A stretch of 64,000 bases of DNA from the NCBI RefSeq assembly GCF_014050145.1, contig NZ_JACFYF010000001.1, positions 434,001 through 498,000 on the forward strand, read 5' to 3'. This document shows positions 1 to 7,834 of the stretch, piece after piece. Each line of letters opens with the position of its first letter. The stretch's first letter is position 1. The translations under genes and the position numbers were made by a program. Below the pieces are notes generated by a model. That model saw only the letters and a program-made list of their open reading frames with translations. It searched no databases and was not told the DNA's origin. The stretch comes from Vibrio marinisediminis (GTDB lineage Bacteria > Pseudomonadota > Gammaproteobacteria > Enterobacterales > Vibrionaceae).

Positions 1-1044
1 GATGTAGTTGATGATTGGAATCAGGCTGAAAGCGGGTACAGCTACGGTCTGTACGGTACACCAACTGCTTTGGAATTATCGGGACGTATTGCACAGTTAG
101 AAGGTGCGCAACACAGTTTTGTTGTACCGGGTGGTCAAGCAGCAATCGCTCTTATCTATTTCGCAATGTGTAAAACGGGCAGTCATGCACTCGTCCCTTA
201 TAACGCATACGGTCCTAACAAAGAAATGGCTCAAGGTTTACTGAAAGATCTAGGTATCGAAGTTGAGGCATACGACCCAATGATTGGTGCCGGTATTTCA
301 GAATTGATCCGTGACAACACCACGTTGATCTGGGTAGAAAGCCCAGGCTCTGTGACGATGGAAGTTCAAGACATTCCGGCAATCTGTAAAGCCGCGCATG
401 AAAGAGGCGCAATGGTCGCCTTAGATAATACCTACGCAGCAGGCGTGTTATTTGATGCCTTCGCTCACGGTGTTGATATCAGCATGCAAGCGCTAACGAA
501 ATACGTTGGCGGTCACAGTGATCTCCTGCTTGGCACCGTATCAGTAAATACCGATGCATTGGTTGAAAAAGTAGGTAAGACATTCAAACAACTCGGTTTA
601 GCCGTATCACCTGATGATTGCAGCCTTGCACTTAGAGGTCTTCAGACTCTTGGCATTCGCTTGGCGCATTTAGAAGCGTCTACTTTGGAAGTGGCTGAAT
701 GGCTAACTAAGCAATCAGCGGTTGCCCAAGTGCTTCACCCAGCCTTCCCTTCTTGTCCTGGACATGAAATCTGGAAGCGCGACTTTACTGGTTCAAGCAG
801 CGTTTTTTCTTTCCTATTCACGGAAGAGTACACCGCAGAGCAAGTTGAACAATTCATCGATACGTTGGAAATGTTCAAGATCGGTATGAGCTGGGGTGGT
901 GTAACAAGCTTGGCGTTGGTTTATCCAAACATCGAACGCCCGGGTAAAGATTACGCAGGTCGACTTGTGCGCCTCAACATCGGTTTAGAGCTGACTGCTG
1001 ATCTTATACAAGATCTAGAACGCGCGATTAAAACCATCTCTTAA
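1..1044 (+). CDS. Cys/Met-metabolism PLP-dependent lyase, copy 1 (5' end outside window)
   Basis: PLP enzyme of the cystathionine beta/gamma-lyase and methionine gamma-lyase family. The reading frame is open from base 1, and alignment with the second copy at 7835-8992 shows that about 37 N-terminal residues lie outside the window. The PLP-lysine motif ALTKYVGGHSD is present, as are the family sequences GTPT and PGGQAA. The product is nearly identical to copy 2 over its whole length. An APC permease follows on the same strand after a hairpin. The fold and PLP chemistry are secure. The substrate (cystathionine, methionine, or another S- or O-substituted amino acid) cannot be told from sequence alone. 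Confidence 0.9.
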   Translation, partial: DVVDDWNQAESGYSYGLYGTPTALELSGRIAQLEGAQHSFVVPGGQAAIALIYFAMCKTGSHALVPYNAYGPNKEMAQGLLKDLGIEVEAYDPMIGAGISELIRDNTTLIWVESPGSVTMEVQDIPAICKAAHERGAMVALDNTYAAGVLFDAFAHGVDISMQALTKYVGGHSDLLLGTVSVNTDALVEKVGKTFKQLGLAVSPDDCSLALRGLQTLGIRLAHLEASTLEVAEWLTKQSAVAQVLHPAFPSCPGHEIWKRDFTGSSSVFSFLFTEEYTAEQVEQFIDTLEMFKIGMSWGGVTSLALVYPNIERPGKDYAGRLVRLNIGLELTADLIQDLERAIKTIS

Positions 1045-1060
1045 TAAGAATAAGTACCAA

Positions 1061-1090
1061 GACGAAACCCAGCTACTGCCAGGTTTCGTC
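1061..1090 (+). terminator. Hairpin after lyase copy 1
   Basis: A 9-bp perfect stem GACGAAACC / GGTTTCGTC with a 12-nt loop starts 16 nt after the lyase stop. It is followed by A-rich rather than T-rich sequence, so it is a weak or non-canonical terminator. The same stem core (GACGAAAC / GTTTCGTC) follows the second lyase copy at 7790-7819, so the duplication includes the 3' flank. Confidence 0.5.
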
Positions 1091-1145
1091 TAAAGAATAA
1101 ACAGTAGATACAACATCCAATAATTTATGACTAAAGGTAGAAAAC

Positions 1146-1259
1146 ATGAAAAATCTCATCAATAGTTGTACCGAGATCGAATACCCCTCACTCCGTGAGG
1201 AAAAGACTATGAACATCATAGTGCCTTGTATTATAAACCTTCTAAACGGAGGCTATTAA
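1146..1259 (+). other. Possible 37-codon leader ORF ahead of the APC permease
   Basis: An ATG at 1146 preceded by an AAAGGT-type ribosome site opens 37 codons ending in TAA at 1257-1259, one base before the permease ATG at 1261. The permease ribosome site (GGAGG-like, about 1247-1252) lies inside its last codons, the geometry expected if its translation coupled to or regulated the permease. The peptide (starting MKNLINSCTEIEYPS) resembles nothing I recognise. It could be chance. Confidence 0.22.
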
Positions 1260-1260
1260 T

Positions 1261-2655
1261 ATGTCTGACACAGCAAATACAACTCACAGCGTGCTCGGAA
1301 AATGGACTCTTTTAGCAATGGGCGTCGGCATTACCGTTGGTGCTGGTTTATTTTCACTAATTGGTGCAGGTATTGGCTTAACAGGCCATTCACTTTGGTT
1401 AGCTTTTGGTATCGCGATTGTATTCGGTATCTTTTATAACATCCCTATGCTGTTTGCCAGTGGCTCACTGGTTCTTGATGGTGGACCCTACGCTCTAATC
1501 AGTCGTATCCTCGGCAAAAAGTACGCGGGTATGTACGTTGTTAGCTTCTTCTTATATTTTCCTACCGTTGCAATCTACTCGTTGGCGCTAGGATTCTACA
1601 TCAACTCTGTGCTACCAACCGTGACACCTTCCGCTGGTGCAATTGCTGGTTTGACCGTATTTTACATCGTTAACTTGTTTGGTCTGGATACGCTATCTCG
1701 CTTCCAAAACATGATGACAACGCTGCTTATGGTCGGCATCGCAACCTTTATTCTGATCGGTTTCGGTCAAGTAGATTTCGCGCTTCTTACTCCAAGTACA
1801 AACCCAGATTTCGCAGCAGAAGGCAATATGGGTATCTTTAAAGCGGCATGTTTGTTGTCTTTTGCAACCTACTGTCAATATTACCTAATGTACTTCAGTA
1901 AATACGCAAAGAACCCTAAGAAAGACATTCCATTTGGTATGGTTGGCACCACGATTGTAATTATCTTTGTTTACCTTGGTATGTCAGTTGTTGCATCAGG
2001 TACGCTGCCAATCGATGAAGTGGCTAACCAACCACTAACATTGGTTGCTCGTGAAATCCTTTCAGGACCTATCTTTACCTTCTTTATGATTTGTGGTCCT
2101 TTCATGGCACTGACAACCACAATCAACAGTGTTTATGCGTCTTATGTTCAGCCTATTCAGTCTGCAACACATGATGGTTGGTTCCCGAAAAGCTTTGCAG
2201 CGACGAACCGCAGAGGTAGCCCTTACAAAATCCTAACGCTATGCTGGTTGGCTTCAATGCTACCAATCCTTTTAGGCTGGGACATCAGCACCATTGCGAA
2301 CACATACATCCTGACTGATATCTGTATTGGTATCTTTATGATGGTAGCGATTGCGATGCTGCCGAAGAAGTTTCCACAAGCATGGGCAACCCGTGAATTT
2401 GGTAAAAAAGTGCCGCTATGGGGTTTCTACACACTCGTTGGTCTAGCCGGTGTTGTACAAGGCATCTTGATCTACAACTCAATTACGTCAATTAAGCTGT
2501 ATATCGTTATCGTAACCGCCGTGGCATTTACTATTGGTATCCTTTACGCGATTAAGAAAGATAAGGAAATCAACGTAACGAGCCCAAGTGATGAAGAAGA
2601 ACTTGAAGCAGAAGTTAATCCAAGCACGACAACGTTGGCGAACAATCCAGTTTAA
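1261..2655 (+). CDS. APC-superfamily amino acid permease
   Basis: Inner-membrane amino acid/polyamine/organocation transporter of 464 residues with about 12 hydrophobic segments. Transmembrane segment 1 carries the unwound glycine-rich substrate motif GVGITVGAGLFSLIGAG (about residues 21-37), typical of the family. The acidic C-terminal tail (about residues 440-464) is cytoplasmic. The start is supported by an ACGGAGG ribosome site 9-10 nt upstream. It follows lyase copy 1 and is the likely importer of the lyase substrate or of a precursor handled by the neighbouring hydrolases. A strong terminator follows. Substrate unknown. Confidence 0.9.
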   Translation: MSDTANTTHSVLGKWTLLAMGVGITVGAGLFSLIGAGIGLTGHSLWLAFGIAIVFGIFYNIPMLFASGSLVLDGGPYALISRILGKKYAGMYVVSFFLYFPTVAIYSLALGFYINSVLPTVTPSAGAIAGLTVFYIVNLFGLDTLSRFQNMMTTLLMVGIATFILIGFGQVDFALLTPSTNPDFAAEGNMGIFKAACLLSFATYCQYYLMYFSKYAKNPKKDIPFGMVGTTIVIIFVYLGMSVVASGTLPIDEVANQPLTLVAREILSGPIFTFFMICGPFMALTTTINSVYASYVQPIQSATHDGWFPKSFAATNRRGSPYKILTLCWLASMLPILLGWDISTIANTYILTDICIGIFMMVAIAMLPKKFPQAWATREFGKKVPLWGFYTLVGLAGVVQGILIYNSITSIKLYIVIVTAVAFTIGILYAIKKDKEINVTSPSDEEELEAEVNPSTTTLANNPV

Positions 2656-2694
2656 CTGATTTAAAACTCCGTTATTGGTCATATAACGCGATAA

Positions 2695-2728
2695 GGTGGT
2701 TATCTTAAATAGATAGCCACCTTTTTTA
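2695..2728 (+). terminator. Rho-independent terminator after APC permease
   Basis: An 11-bp stem GGTGGTTATCT / AGATAGCCACC (one G-U pair) with a short loop is followed directly by TTTTTT. It is a canonical intrinsic terminator 40 nt after the permease stop. Confidence 0.9.
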
Positions 2729-3387
2729 TTACTCATCATTACACGCTTTTAGAGAGCGTTATTTCGGTCTCGCTTCAATGGGCTTATTTTTAGCCACTTG
2801 CTCGCCTCACCTAGCCTTCGTCTTACCTCATCCAGTTCTCTAGCCAATCCATTTAGCCCCCTCAATCAAGCCTGTTCACAATGAAACAAAGTGCGCGTTT
2901 ATCTACACCTACAAAGTTGTACCAATGCAGAATCGTCAGCAAAGAATCATCAACAAAGGTTGGCGACAAACTAGATCATAGGTACTTGATCATAGGTGCT
3001 TGGTAATACCCCCCTCGATTCCTCGCTCTATGCGATATGGGCAGCCCTACTCGCTAAGCTGGTTTATTTTGCATGGATATATATTTGCTAATGGCTAATG
3101 GCAACGTAGCTTTGCAGTCGATAGTACTCACTATTAATGATGCGGTCGTGAATATCGAGAGGAAACAAATAGCGTAGAGAAATGAATTATGTCGGGAAAG
3201 TTTGTTGCTATGGTGACCACCTACTAGTGCACCTTGTCGTAGAGCACCGCTCGGGCGCATCTGCAAATGCAATACAGCACGATACACTCAGTTAAAATAC
3301 ACACGATAGAGATAGATAGTAGAAAATATGGAGGAGTTTTGAACTCCCCAAATTGGTTGGGTAATCATTTTAAATGACAGCAGTGCT
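2729..3387. other. Intergenic stretch without a supported gene
   Basis: About 660 bases between convergent units. A 77-codon minus-strand frame at 3054-3287 and a 34-codon plus-strand frame near 3073 exist, but neither has a ribosome site nor a recognisable product. A short imperfect direct repeat (two copies of GATCATAGGT followed by A/G-CTT, about 2976-3002) is the only structure seen. Confidence 0.5.
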
Positions 3388-3427
3388 CATGAGCCAAACA
3401 ACCGATTTTCTCATTGTTTGGCTCATG
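3388..3427 (-). terminator. Long perfect hairpin after the RarD-like gene
   Basis: A 14-bp perfect inverted repeat (CATGAGCCAAACAA at 3388-3401, TTGTTTGGCTCATG at 3414-3427) with a 12-nt loop ends 20 nt past the stop of the minus-strand gene. No U-tract follows on the minus strand, so it may act as a transcript-end stabiliser or a weak terminator. Confidence 0.55.
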
Positions 3428-3447
3428 GATATATTATAGGTAAAGAC

Positions 3448-4341
3448 TCAACCTGCAGTCGAAGGGGGCAAGGTTGGTTTTTTCATTGTCATGTCTGCTA
3501 AGCACAATAACAAACCAAGCCATATCAGCCCAAAACTCACCACTTTCACTTGCAATAGCACTTCACCAAAGACAATAACAGCAAGCAAAAACTGCAAGCT
3601 TGGCTCGATATATTGAATGAAGCCAATCATGACCAAGCTGGTGCGCTCAACGGCAAGAGAGAAAAGAAGTAACGGTATCAATGTGATAGGGGCAGACAAT
3701 AGATACAACCACATGGTAGTGGTATCGCCAGATTGCCATACTGAACTGCCCTGCCAAACTTCGCCAAATAGAATGAATAAAGCGATTGGTAGCATAGTGA
3801 TGAGTTCAATCAACATGATGCTGAGTGCATCAAGATTAACGAATTTTTTTATCAATCCATAGAGAGCAAATGCGCCCCCCATGATAAGAGACAACCAAGG
3901 GAGTTCTCCGTAGTACATCACTTGATATCCAATGCCAGCAAGAGAAAGTGCAACGGCTGCCTTTTGGTTTTTGGACAAGCGATCTTTGAGAAAAATGACG
4001 CCTAATATGATTGAAAAAATAGGGTTAATGAAATAGCCCAGACTCGCAGCAAGAACCTGACCATTGGTTACCGCCCAAGTAAAGCTATAGAGGGAAACAC
4101 AATTGAAGAGCCCCGCCAAAAAGCACAGTAATAACGTGCGTTTACTGCGCATCGCTTGCCAAACGATTTGGGATGGGATTGAAACCAGCTTTAGCAATAA
4201 ATAGATAAACGGAATGGAGAATAAAACTCTAATTGCTAATATTTCAAAGACATTAGAGTTAGGAATATATTGAAAATAGAGTGGCAGTAGTCCCCAGACT
4301 AAAAAGGCACACACTGCTATCCAATTGCCTGATAACAACAT
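3448..4341 (-). CDS. rarD: RarD-like EamA/DMT-family transporter
   Basis: Drug/metabolite-transporter superfamily protein of 297 residues with ten predicted membrane segments and two EamA repeats, the usual length for RarD. The N-terminus (about residues 1-25) carries the family pattern in which a hydrophobic helix with FLVWGLLPLYF is followed by a loop. It is the last gene of the minus-strand operon M24 enzyme, racemase-like enzyme, M20 hydrolase, RarD-like, and ends at a long hairpin. Known members export metabolites or amino acids, so here it may export a product of the upstream hydrolases. Family call firm, substrate unknown. Confidence 0.85.
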   Translation of the reverse strand: MLLSGNWIAVCAFLVWGLLPLYFQYIPNSNVFEILAIRVLFSIPFIYLLLKLVSIPSQIVWQAMRSKRTLLLCFLAGLFNCVSLYSFTWAVTNGQVLAASLGYFINPIFSIILGVIFLKDRLSKNQKAAVALSLAGIGYQVMYYGELPWLSLIMGGAFALYGLIKKFVNLDALSIMLIELITMLPIALFILFGEVWQGSSVWQSGDTTTMWLYLLSAPITLIPLLLFSLAVERTSLVMIGFIQYIEPSLQFLLAVIVFGEVLLQVKVVSFGLIWLGLLLCLADMTMKKPTLPPSTAG

Positions 4342-4362
4342 ACAGCGAACCTCAAATACAAA

Positions 4363-4390
4363 TATGCCGACAGAGAAAAGCTGTCGGCAT
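4363..4390 (-). terminator. Hairpin between M20 and RarD-like genes
   Basis: A perfect 10-bp stem ATGCCGACAG / CTGTCGGCAT with a 7-nt loop lies in the 99-nt gap between the two minus-strand genes, followed on the minus strand by ATTTGTATTTG. It could terminate part of the transcripts or protect the upstream message. Confidence 0.55.
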
Positions 4391-4440
4391 TGGCTATTAA
4401 TCGGATAATTTAGCGAGATATAGCTATCTATCTAGATTGG

Positions 4441-5631
4441 CTACTTTGGCAGTTGATCTCGAACTAGCTCAACCCAGAAATTCGCACCAATCAGCAACAA
4501 GTCGTCGTTAAAGTCATAGTGAGGGAGGTGCAATGCAGTGCCGCCTTTCTCCCCTGCTAAACCGTTACCAACTAACATGTAGCAGCTAGGAACTTCACGT
4601 TGCATAAACGAGAAATCTTCCGAAATGCAGTAAGGCTTGCAGTTGTCATTCACCTTGCTCTCGCCTACCACCTTTTTCGCAACACGAACGGCAATAGCAG
4701 ACGTGCTTGCATCATTAACGGTTGATAACACACAGTTAGAGAACTCGTAGTTGTAACTTAACCCTGCCGCCGCGGTGACACCCGAGACCACGCGCTCCAT
4801 TGCTTGTTTGATGTATTCTTGAGTTTCATCGGTGAAGCAACGCGTGTCGCCTGATAATGTCACCACTGTTGGGATAACGTTCGCACCACCATTGGTCTTA
4901 ATGTCGGTCACAGACAATACCGCAGGCTCATGAATCGCATCGAGATTACGGGTAATGATCGATTGTAGTGCAGAGACAATGTTGCATGCGGCAATCACAG
5001 GATCACTGCCCAAATGTGGCATCGCAGCATGACCACCATCAGCTAACACTTCAATTTTAAAGTGGTTTTCACTTGCCATCACCGAGCTTGGGCTGATGAG
5101 GAAGTCACCCACAGGTAAGCCTGGTAGGTTATGCATGGCATAAATAGAATCCATCTTCCAGCGAGTGAACAAGCCATCCTCAATCATGGCTTTTGCGCCA
5201 GTACCTTGCTCTTCTGCAGGTTGGAATACAAAGTATACTGTGCCGTCAAAATCATCTTGCTGCGATAACTGGTACGCCGCACCCAACAGCATAGAGATGT
5301 GTCCGTCATGACCACAACCATGCATCATGCCGCTATTTTTAGATGCGTAGCAAAAGTCATTCTGCTCTTCTACTGGGATAGCATCAAAATCCGCACGCAA
5401 TGCGATAGATTTCGTTGATGTACCGCGCTTTAGAATCCCCACCATGCCCGTTTTACCAATACCACGCACCACTTCAATGCCAAACTCTTGCAGTTTATTG
5501 GCAATGAAGTCTGCTGTTACTGCTTCTTCGAAGCCGATTTCAGGAATGGTATGTAGGTGATGACGCCACTCAATTATTTCTTTAGATAGATTCATAGTAT
5601 TCACTTTGTAAAACGAGGAAAGCAACAGCAT
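4441..5631 (-). CDS. M20-family amidohydrolase (amino-acid N-acyl hydrolase type)
   Basis: Zinc-dependent hydrolase of the M20D amidohydrolase group (hippurate, N-acetyl-amino-acid and IAA-amino-acid hydrolases), 396 residues. Metal-binding signatures are visible: GCGHDGHISM around residue 115, PAEEQGTGAKAM around residue 150, and a C-terminal HLPHYDFNDD. The start at 5631 has a clear AGGAAGG ribosome site 7 nt upstream. An internal ATG at 5595 (MNLSKEIIEW) fits the family N-terminus better and would give 384 residues. It sits in an operon with an M24-fold enzyme and an Asp/Glu-racemase-fold enzyme, suggesting deacylation of an amino-acid derivative. Exact substrate unknown. Confidence 0.88.
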   Translation of the reverse strand: MLLLSSFYKVNTMNLSKEIIEWRHHLHTIPEIGFEEAVTADFIANKLQEFGIEVVRGIGKTGMVGILKRGTSTKSIALRADFDAIPVEEQNDFCYASKNSGMMHGCGHDGHISMLLGAAYQLSQQDDFDGTVYFVFQPAEEQGTGAKAMIEDGLFTRWKMDSIYAMHNLPGLPVGDFLISPSSVMASENHFKIEVLADGGHAAMPHLGSDPVIAACNIVSALQSIITRNLDAIHEPAVLSVTDIKTNGGANVIPTVVTLSGDTRCFTDETQEYIKQAMERVVSGVTAAAGLSYNYEFSNCVLSTVNDASTSAIAVRVAKKVVGESKVNDNCKPYCISEDFSFMQREVPSCYMLVGNGLAGEKGGTALHLPHYDFNDDLLLIGANFWVELVRDQLPK

Positions 5632-5704
5632 TACGTTGCCTTCCTAGGATTTGAGGGGGACCTGCAAGAACAGGTGGTTACTGCTGGGCTATTTTAAAAA
5701 CAGC

Positions 5705-6517
5705 CTAAGCCATCGCGTATAAGTCTTCGCTTTCAACACGGGTGATCACGTCACCTGATAACAGCTTGCCGTAACCTGGGCAGACGGCGGTCTTGCCACA
5801 TAAGTGCATTGAGTGCCAGAAAAGAGCAGAGTTGCTCGATACAATTGGTACACCATACTTATCTTCTAAGTATTGGATTTTCTCTACTGCACGTAGGCTA
5901 GTACATGACATGAAGATCACATCGACATTGCCGTTGTTGATCAGCACTTCAATGCCTTCCTCAAAAGTGCTCAATGGCACTTTATGGATCATGTTGTCAT
6001 CCATAATACTTAGAGCCGTTAGACCCGCCACGTTGAAGCCTGCGTCAATAAGCTGTTGGCGTAGAGGGAAGTTAACGTCTGTCGGGTAAGGCGAAAATAC
6101 CGCAACATTTTTAGCGCCTAAATGCTTAAATGCCGCTTGAGCTGCCGACCAAGGGTTGGTTGTTGGAATATCACCACGACCTTCAGTTAATAACTTTGAT
6201 ACTTTCTCTTCACCAATAACAATTGATGCTGATGTACAAGCGAATGCCATGACATCCATTGGCAAACCATCACCAACCAATACCGCACCATCACTAATGC
6301 TTGCAGCGACTGCATCTAACGCTTCTGGTGTCATGCCGTTTTCTTTGAAGATACGTGTACTAAACAGTGCCGCTTGTTCACGCATTAAGTGTGACCAATC
6401 CGTTTCTAGAGTATGGTCATTGGCTAATTGAACTAGACCAATATGAACGCGATCCGGGCGAGGTGCTGGTTCAAATTGGAGCTTCACTTCAAATTCGTTA
6501 AATTGTTCAAAATTCAT
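5705..6517 (-). CDS. Asp/Glu racemase / arylmalonate decarboxylase / maleate isomerase-fold enzyme
   Basis: Cofactor-independent enzyme of 270 residues with the two-cysteine architecture of the Asp/Glu racemase superfamily: MAFACTSASIVIG near residue 91 and VIFMSCTSLRAVEK near residue 205. The paired CTS motifs match the maleate isomerase/EutA/arylmalonate decarboxylase branch rather than glutamate racemase. It sits between the M24 and M20 genes on the minus strand. EutA-type proteins accompany M24 hydrolases in known ectoine-utilisation operons, but the other Eut/Doe genes are missing here. A role in isomerising or decarboxylating an intermediate is inference. Confidence 0.82.
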   Translation of the reverse strand: MNFEQFNEFEVKLQFEPAPRPDRVHIGLVQLANDHTLETDWSHLMREQAALFSTRIFKENGMTPEALDAVAASISDGAVLVGDGLPMDVMAFACTSASIVIGEEKVSKLLTEGRGDIPTTNPWSAAQAAFKHLGAKNVAVFSPYPTDVNFPLRQQLIDAGFNVAGLTALSIMDDNMIHKVPLSTFEEGIEVLINNGNVDVIFMSCTSLRAVEKIQYLEDKYGVPIVSSNSALFWHSMHLCGKTAVCPGYGKLLSGDVITRVESEDLYAMA

Positions 6518-6575
6518 ACTAATATCCTTTATTGTTGCTTTATGTAGATAAACTTCAGTTCTTCATTTGATGGAT

Positions 6576-7739
6576 TTAATCAATAATGATCAGCTCTGGC
6601 TCTGCACGTTCAGAAAGCCATTCAGCACCGTCTTCAGTGATAACAATGTTTTCTTCATGAAGCATTGTCTTGCCTGGTGCGTACGTCATACCTGGCTCTA
6701 GAGTCATTACCATGCCTGGTTTTAGTACTGTGTTGTCTGTAGCGGTATTTGATGGACGTTCAGTCAACTCCATACCTAGACCATGACCAACACGACCGAT
6801 GTCATTACCTAGCGCACCATTGGCTTCTAGTACTTTCCACATCGCGTTGTAGATATCGGTGGTTGTTGCGCCAGGGCGAGCTGCTTCAAACCCTTTAGTG
6901 GTTGCTTCGTAAGTTGCGCGGTATGCCGCTTTGGTTTGCTCACTTGCGTAACCAAATGCCCAGTTACGGTCAAAATCAGAGAAGTAGCCATCCCAAACCG
7001 CACCCGTATCAATCAGCAGTACATCGCCTGGTTCGATAATGCGGTCAGTTGGTCCCATTAAGATGTCGTCATAAGCATCAGGACCTGAACCTGCAATGAT
7101 AAACGGACATTCATCAGCACCCGCCTGCAGCATATCAATACCAAATTGCTTACAGATTTGGCGCTCAGTCATGCCAACGCGAGCGTATTCAGGAATGCGT
7201 TTGAAACCAACGTTAGTAATGCGACAAATTTCGCGCGTTTTCGCAATTTCAGCTGCTGACTTGATTTGGCGAAGTTCATGCACTGCTAGCGCAATGTCCA
7301 CAAACTCTTTGTTAACCATGGTCGTCAGTTTTAGGTAGTTATTTACTGGCATACGTAGATGAGACTCAATGCCTAGCGTGACACCGACTCGACCATGACG
7401 GCTTGGTAGCGTGTTTAGAGTGTTAGCAACTAGGCTGATACCGTCATCTTCTGGGCGTGGAGCCGGCCAAGTAATGATGGTATCAAGCCAAGTTTGTGCC
7501 ATACCTTTAGCACCAATTTCAGGGACGATCGCAATTGGTTTGCCTTCTGCTGGTACAACGACAAACCAAGGGCGAGTAGGGCTATGCCAAAATTGGCTAT
7601 GGAAGCCAGTGAAGTAACGAACGTTAGGTTCGGTGGTGAAAATCATCGCATCAAGCTTCATATCATGCATGATTTTTTGTGCACGGATGGTGCGCTGTTC
7701 AAATTCTTGTTGGGTAAAACCACGAGTAGGCGTCATCAT
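6576..7739 (-). CDS. M24-family (creatinase/aminopeptidase P fold) metalloenzyme
   Basis: Pita-bread-fold enzyme of 387 residues with an N-terminal creatinase-like domain (about 10-150) and a catalytic C-terminal domain. Dinuclear-metal ligands are all visible: D244 in LLIDTGAVWDG, D255 in YFSDFDRN, H319 in VGHGLGMEL, E348 in TLEPGM and E363 in HEENIVIT. It is the first gene of the minus-strand operon that continues into the racemase-like, M20 and RarD-like genes, and lies downstream of lyase copy 2 after a hairpin. Candidates are an Xaa-Pro dipeptidase, an ectoine-hydrolase-like amidohydrolase or another lytic M24 enzyme. The N-terminal sequence did not let me choose. Confidence 0.87.
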   Translation of the reverse strand: MMTPTRGFTQQEFEQRTIRAQKIMHDMKLDAMIFTTEPNVRYFTGFHSQFWHSPTRPWFVVVPAEGKPIAIVPEIGAKGMAQTWLDTIITWPAPRPEDDGISLVANTLNTLPSRHGRVGVTLGIESHLRMPVNNYLKLTTMVNKEFVDIALAVHELRQIKSAAEIAKTREICRITNVGFKRIPEYARVGMTERQICKQFGIDMLQAGADECPFIIAGSGPDAYDDILMGPTDRIIEPGDVLLIDTGAVWDGYFSDFDRNWAFGYASEQTKAAYRATYEATTKGFEAARPGATTTDIYNAMWKVLEANGALGNDIGRVGHGLGMELTERPSNTATDNTVLKPGMVMTLEPGMTYAPGKTMLHEENIVITEDGAEWLSERAEPELIIID

Positions 7740-7789
7740 TTTATTTACCTTATTGTCAATTATTGGCTGTTTATATTCTTTTTCTATTA

Positions 7790-7819
7790 GACGAAACCTG
7801 ACTTTGGTCTAGTTTCGTC
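7790..7819 (-). terminator. Hairpin after lyase copy 2
   Basis: An 8-bp stem GACGAAAC / GTTTCGTC with a 14-nt loop. On the minus strand it is followed by TAATAGAAAAAG, with no good U-tract. It is the counterpart of the hairpin at 1061-1090, and the flanking AGTACC sequence is shared too. Confidence 0.5.
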
Positions 7820-7834
7820 TCGGTACTGATTTGT

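Noticed and set aside
3054-3287. 77-codon minus-strand frame in the gap after the APC permease
   Set aside because: No ribosome site, no recognisable domain, and a composition typical of non-coding sequence.
6576-7739. Ectoine hydrolase (DoeA/EutD) identity for the M24 gene
   Set aside because: The N-terminal sequence did not match what I recall of DoeA, and most partner genes of ectoine catabolism are absent; family level only.
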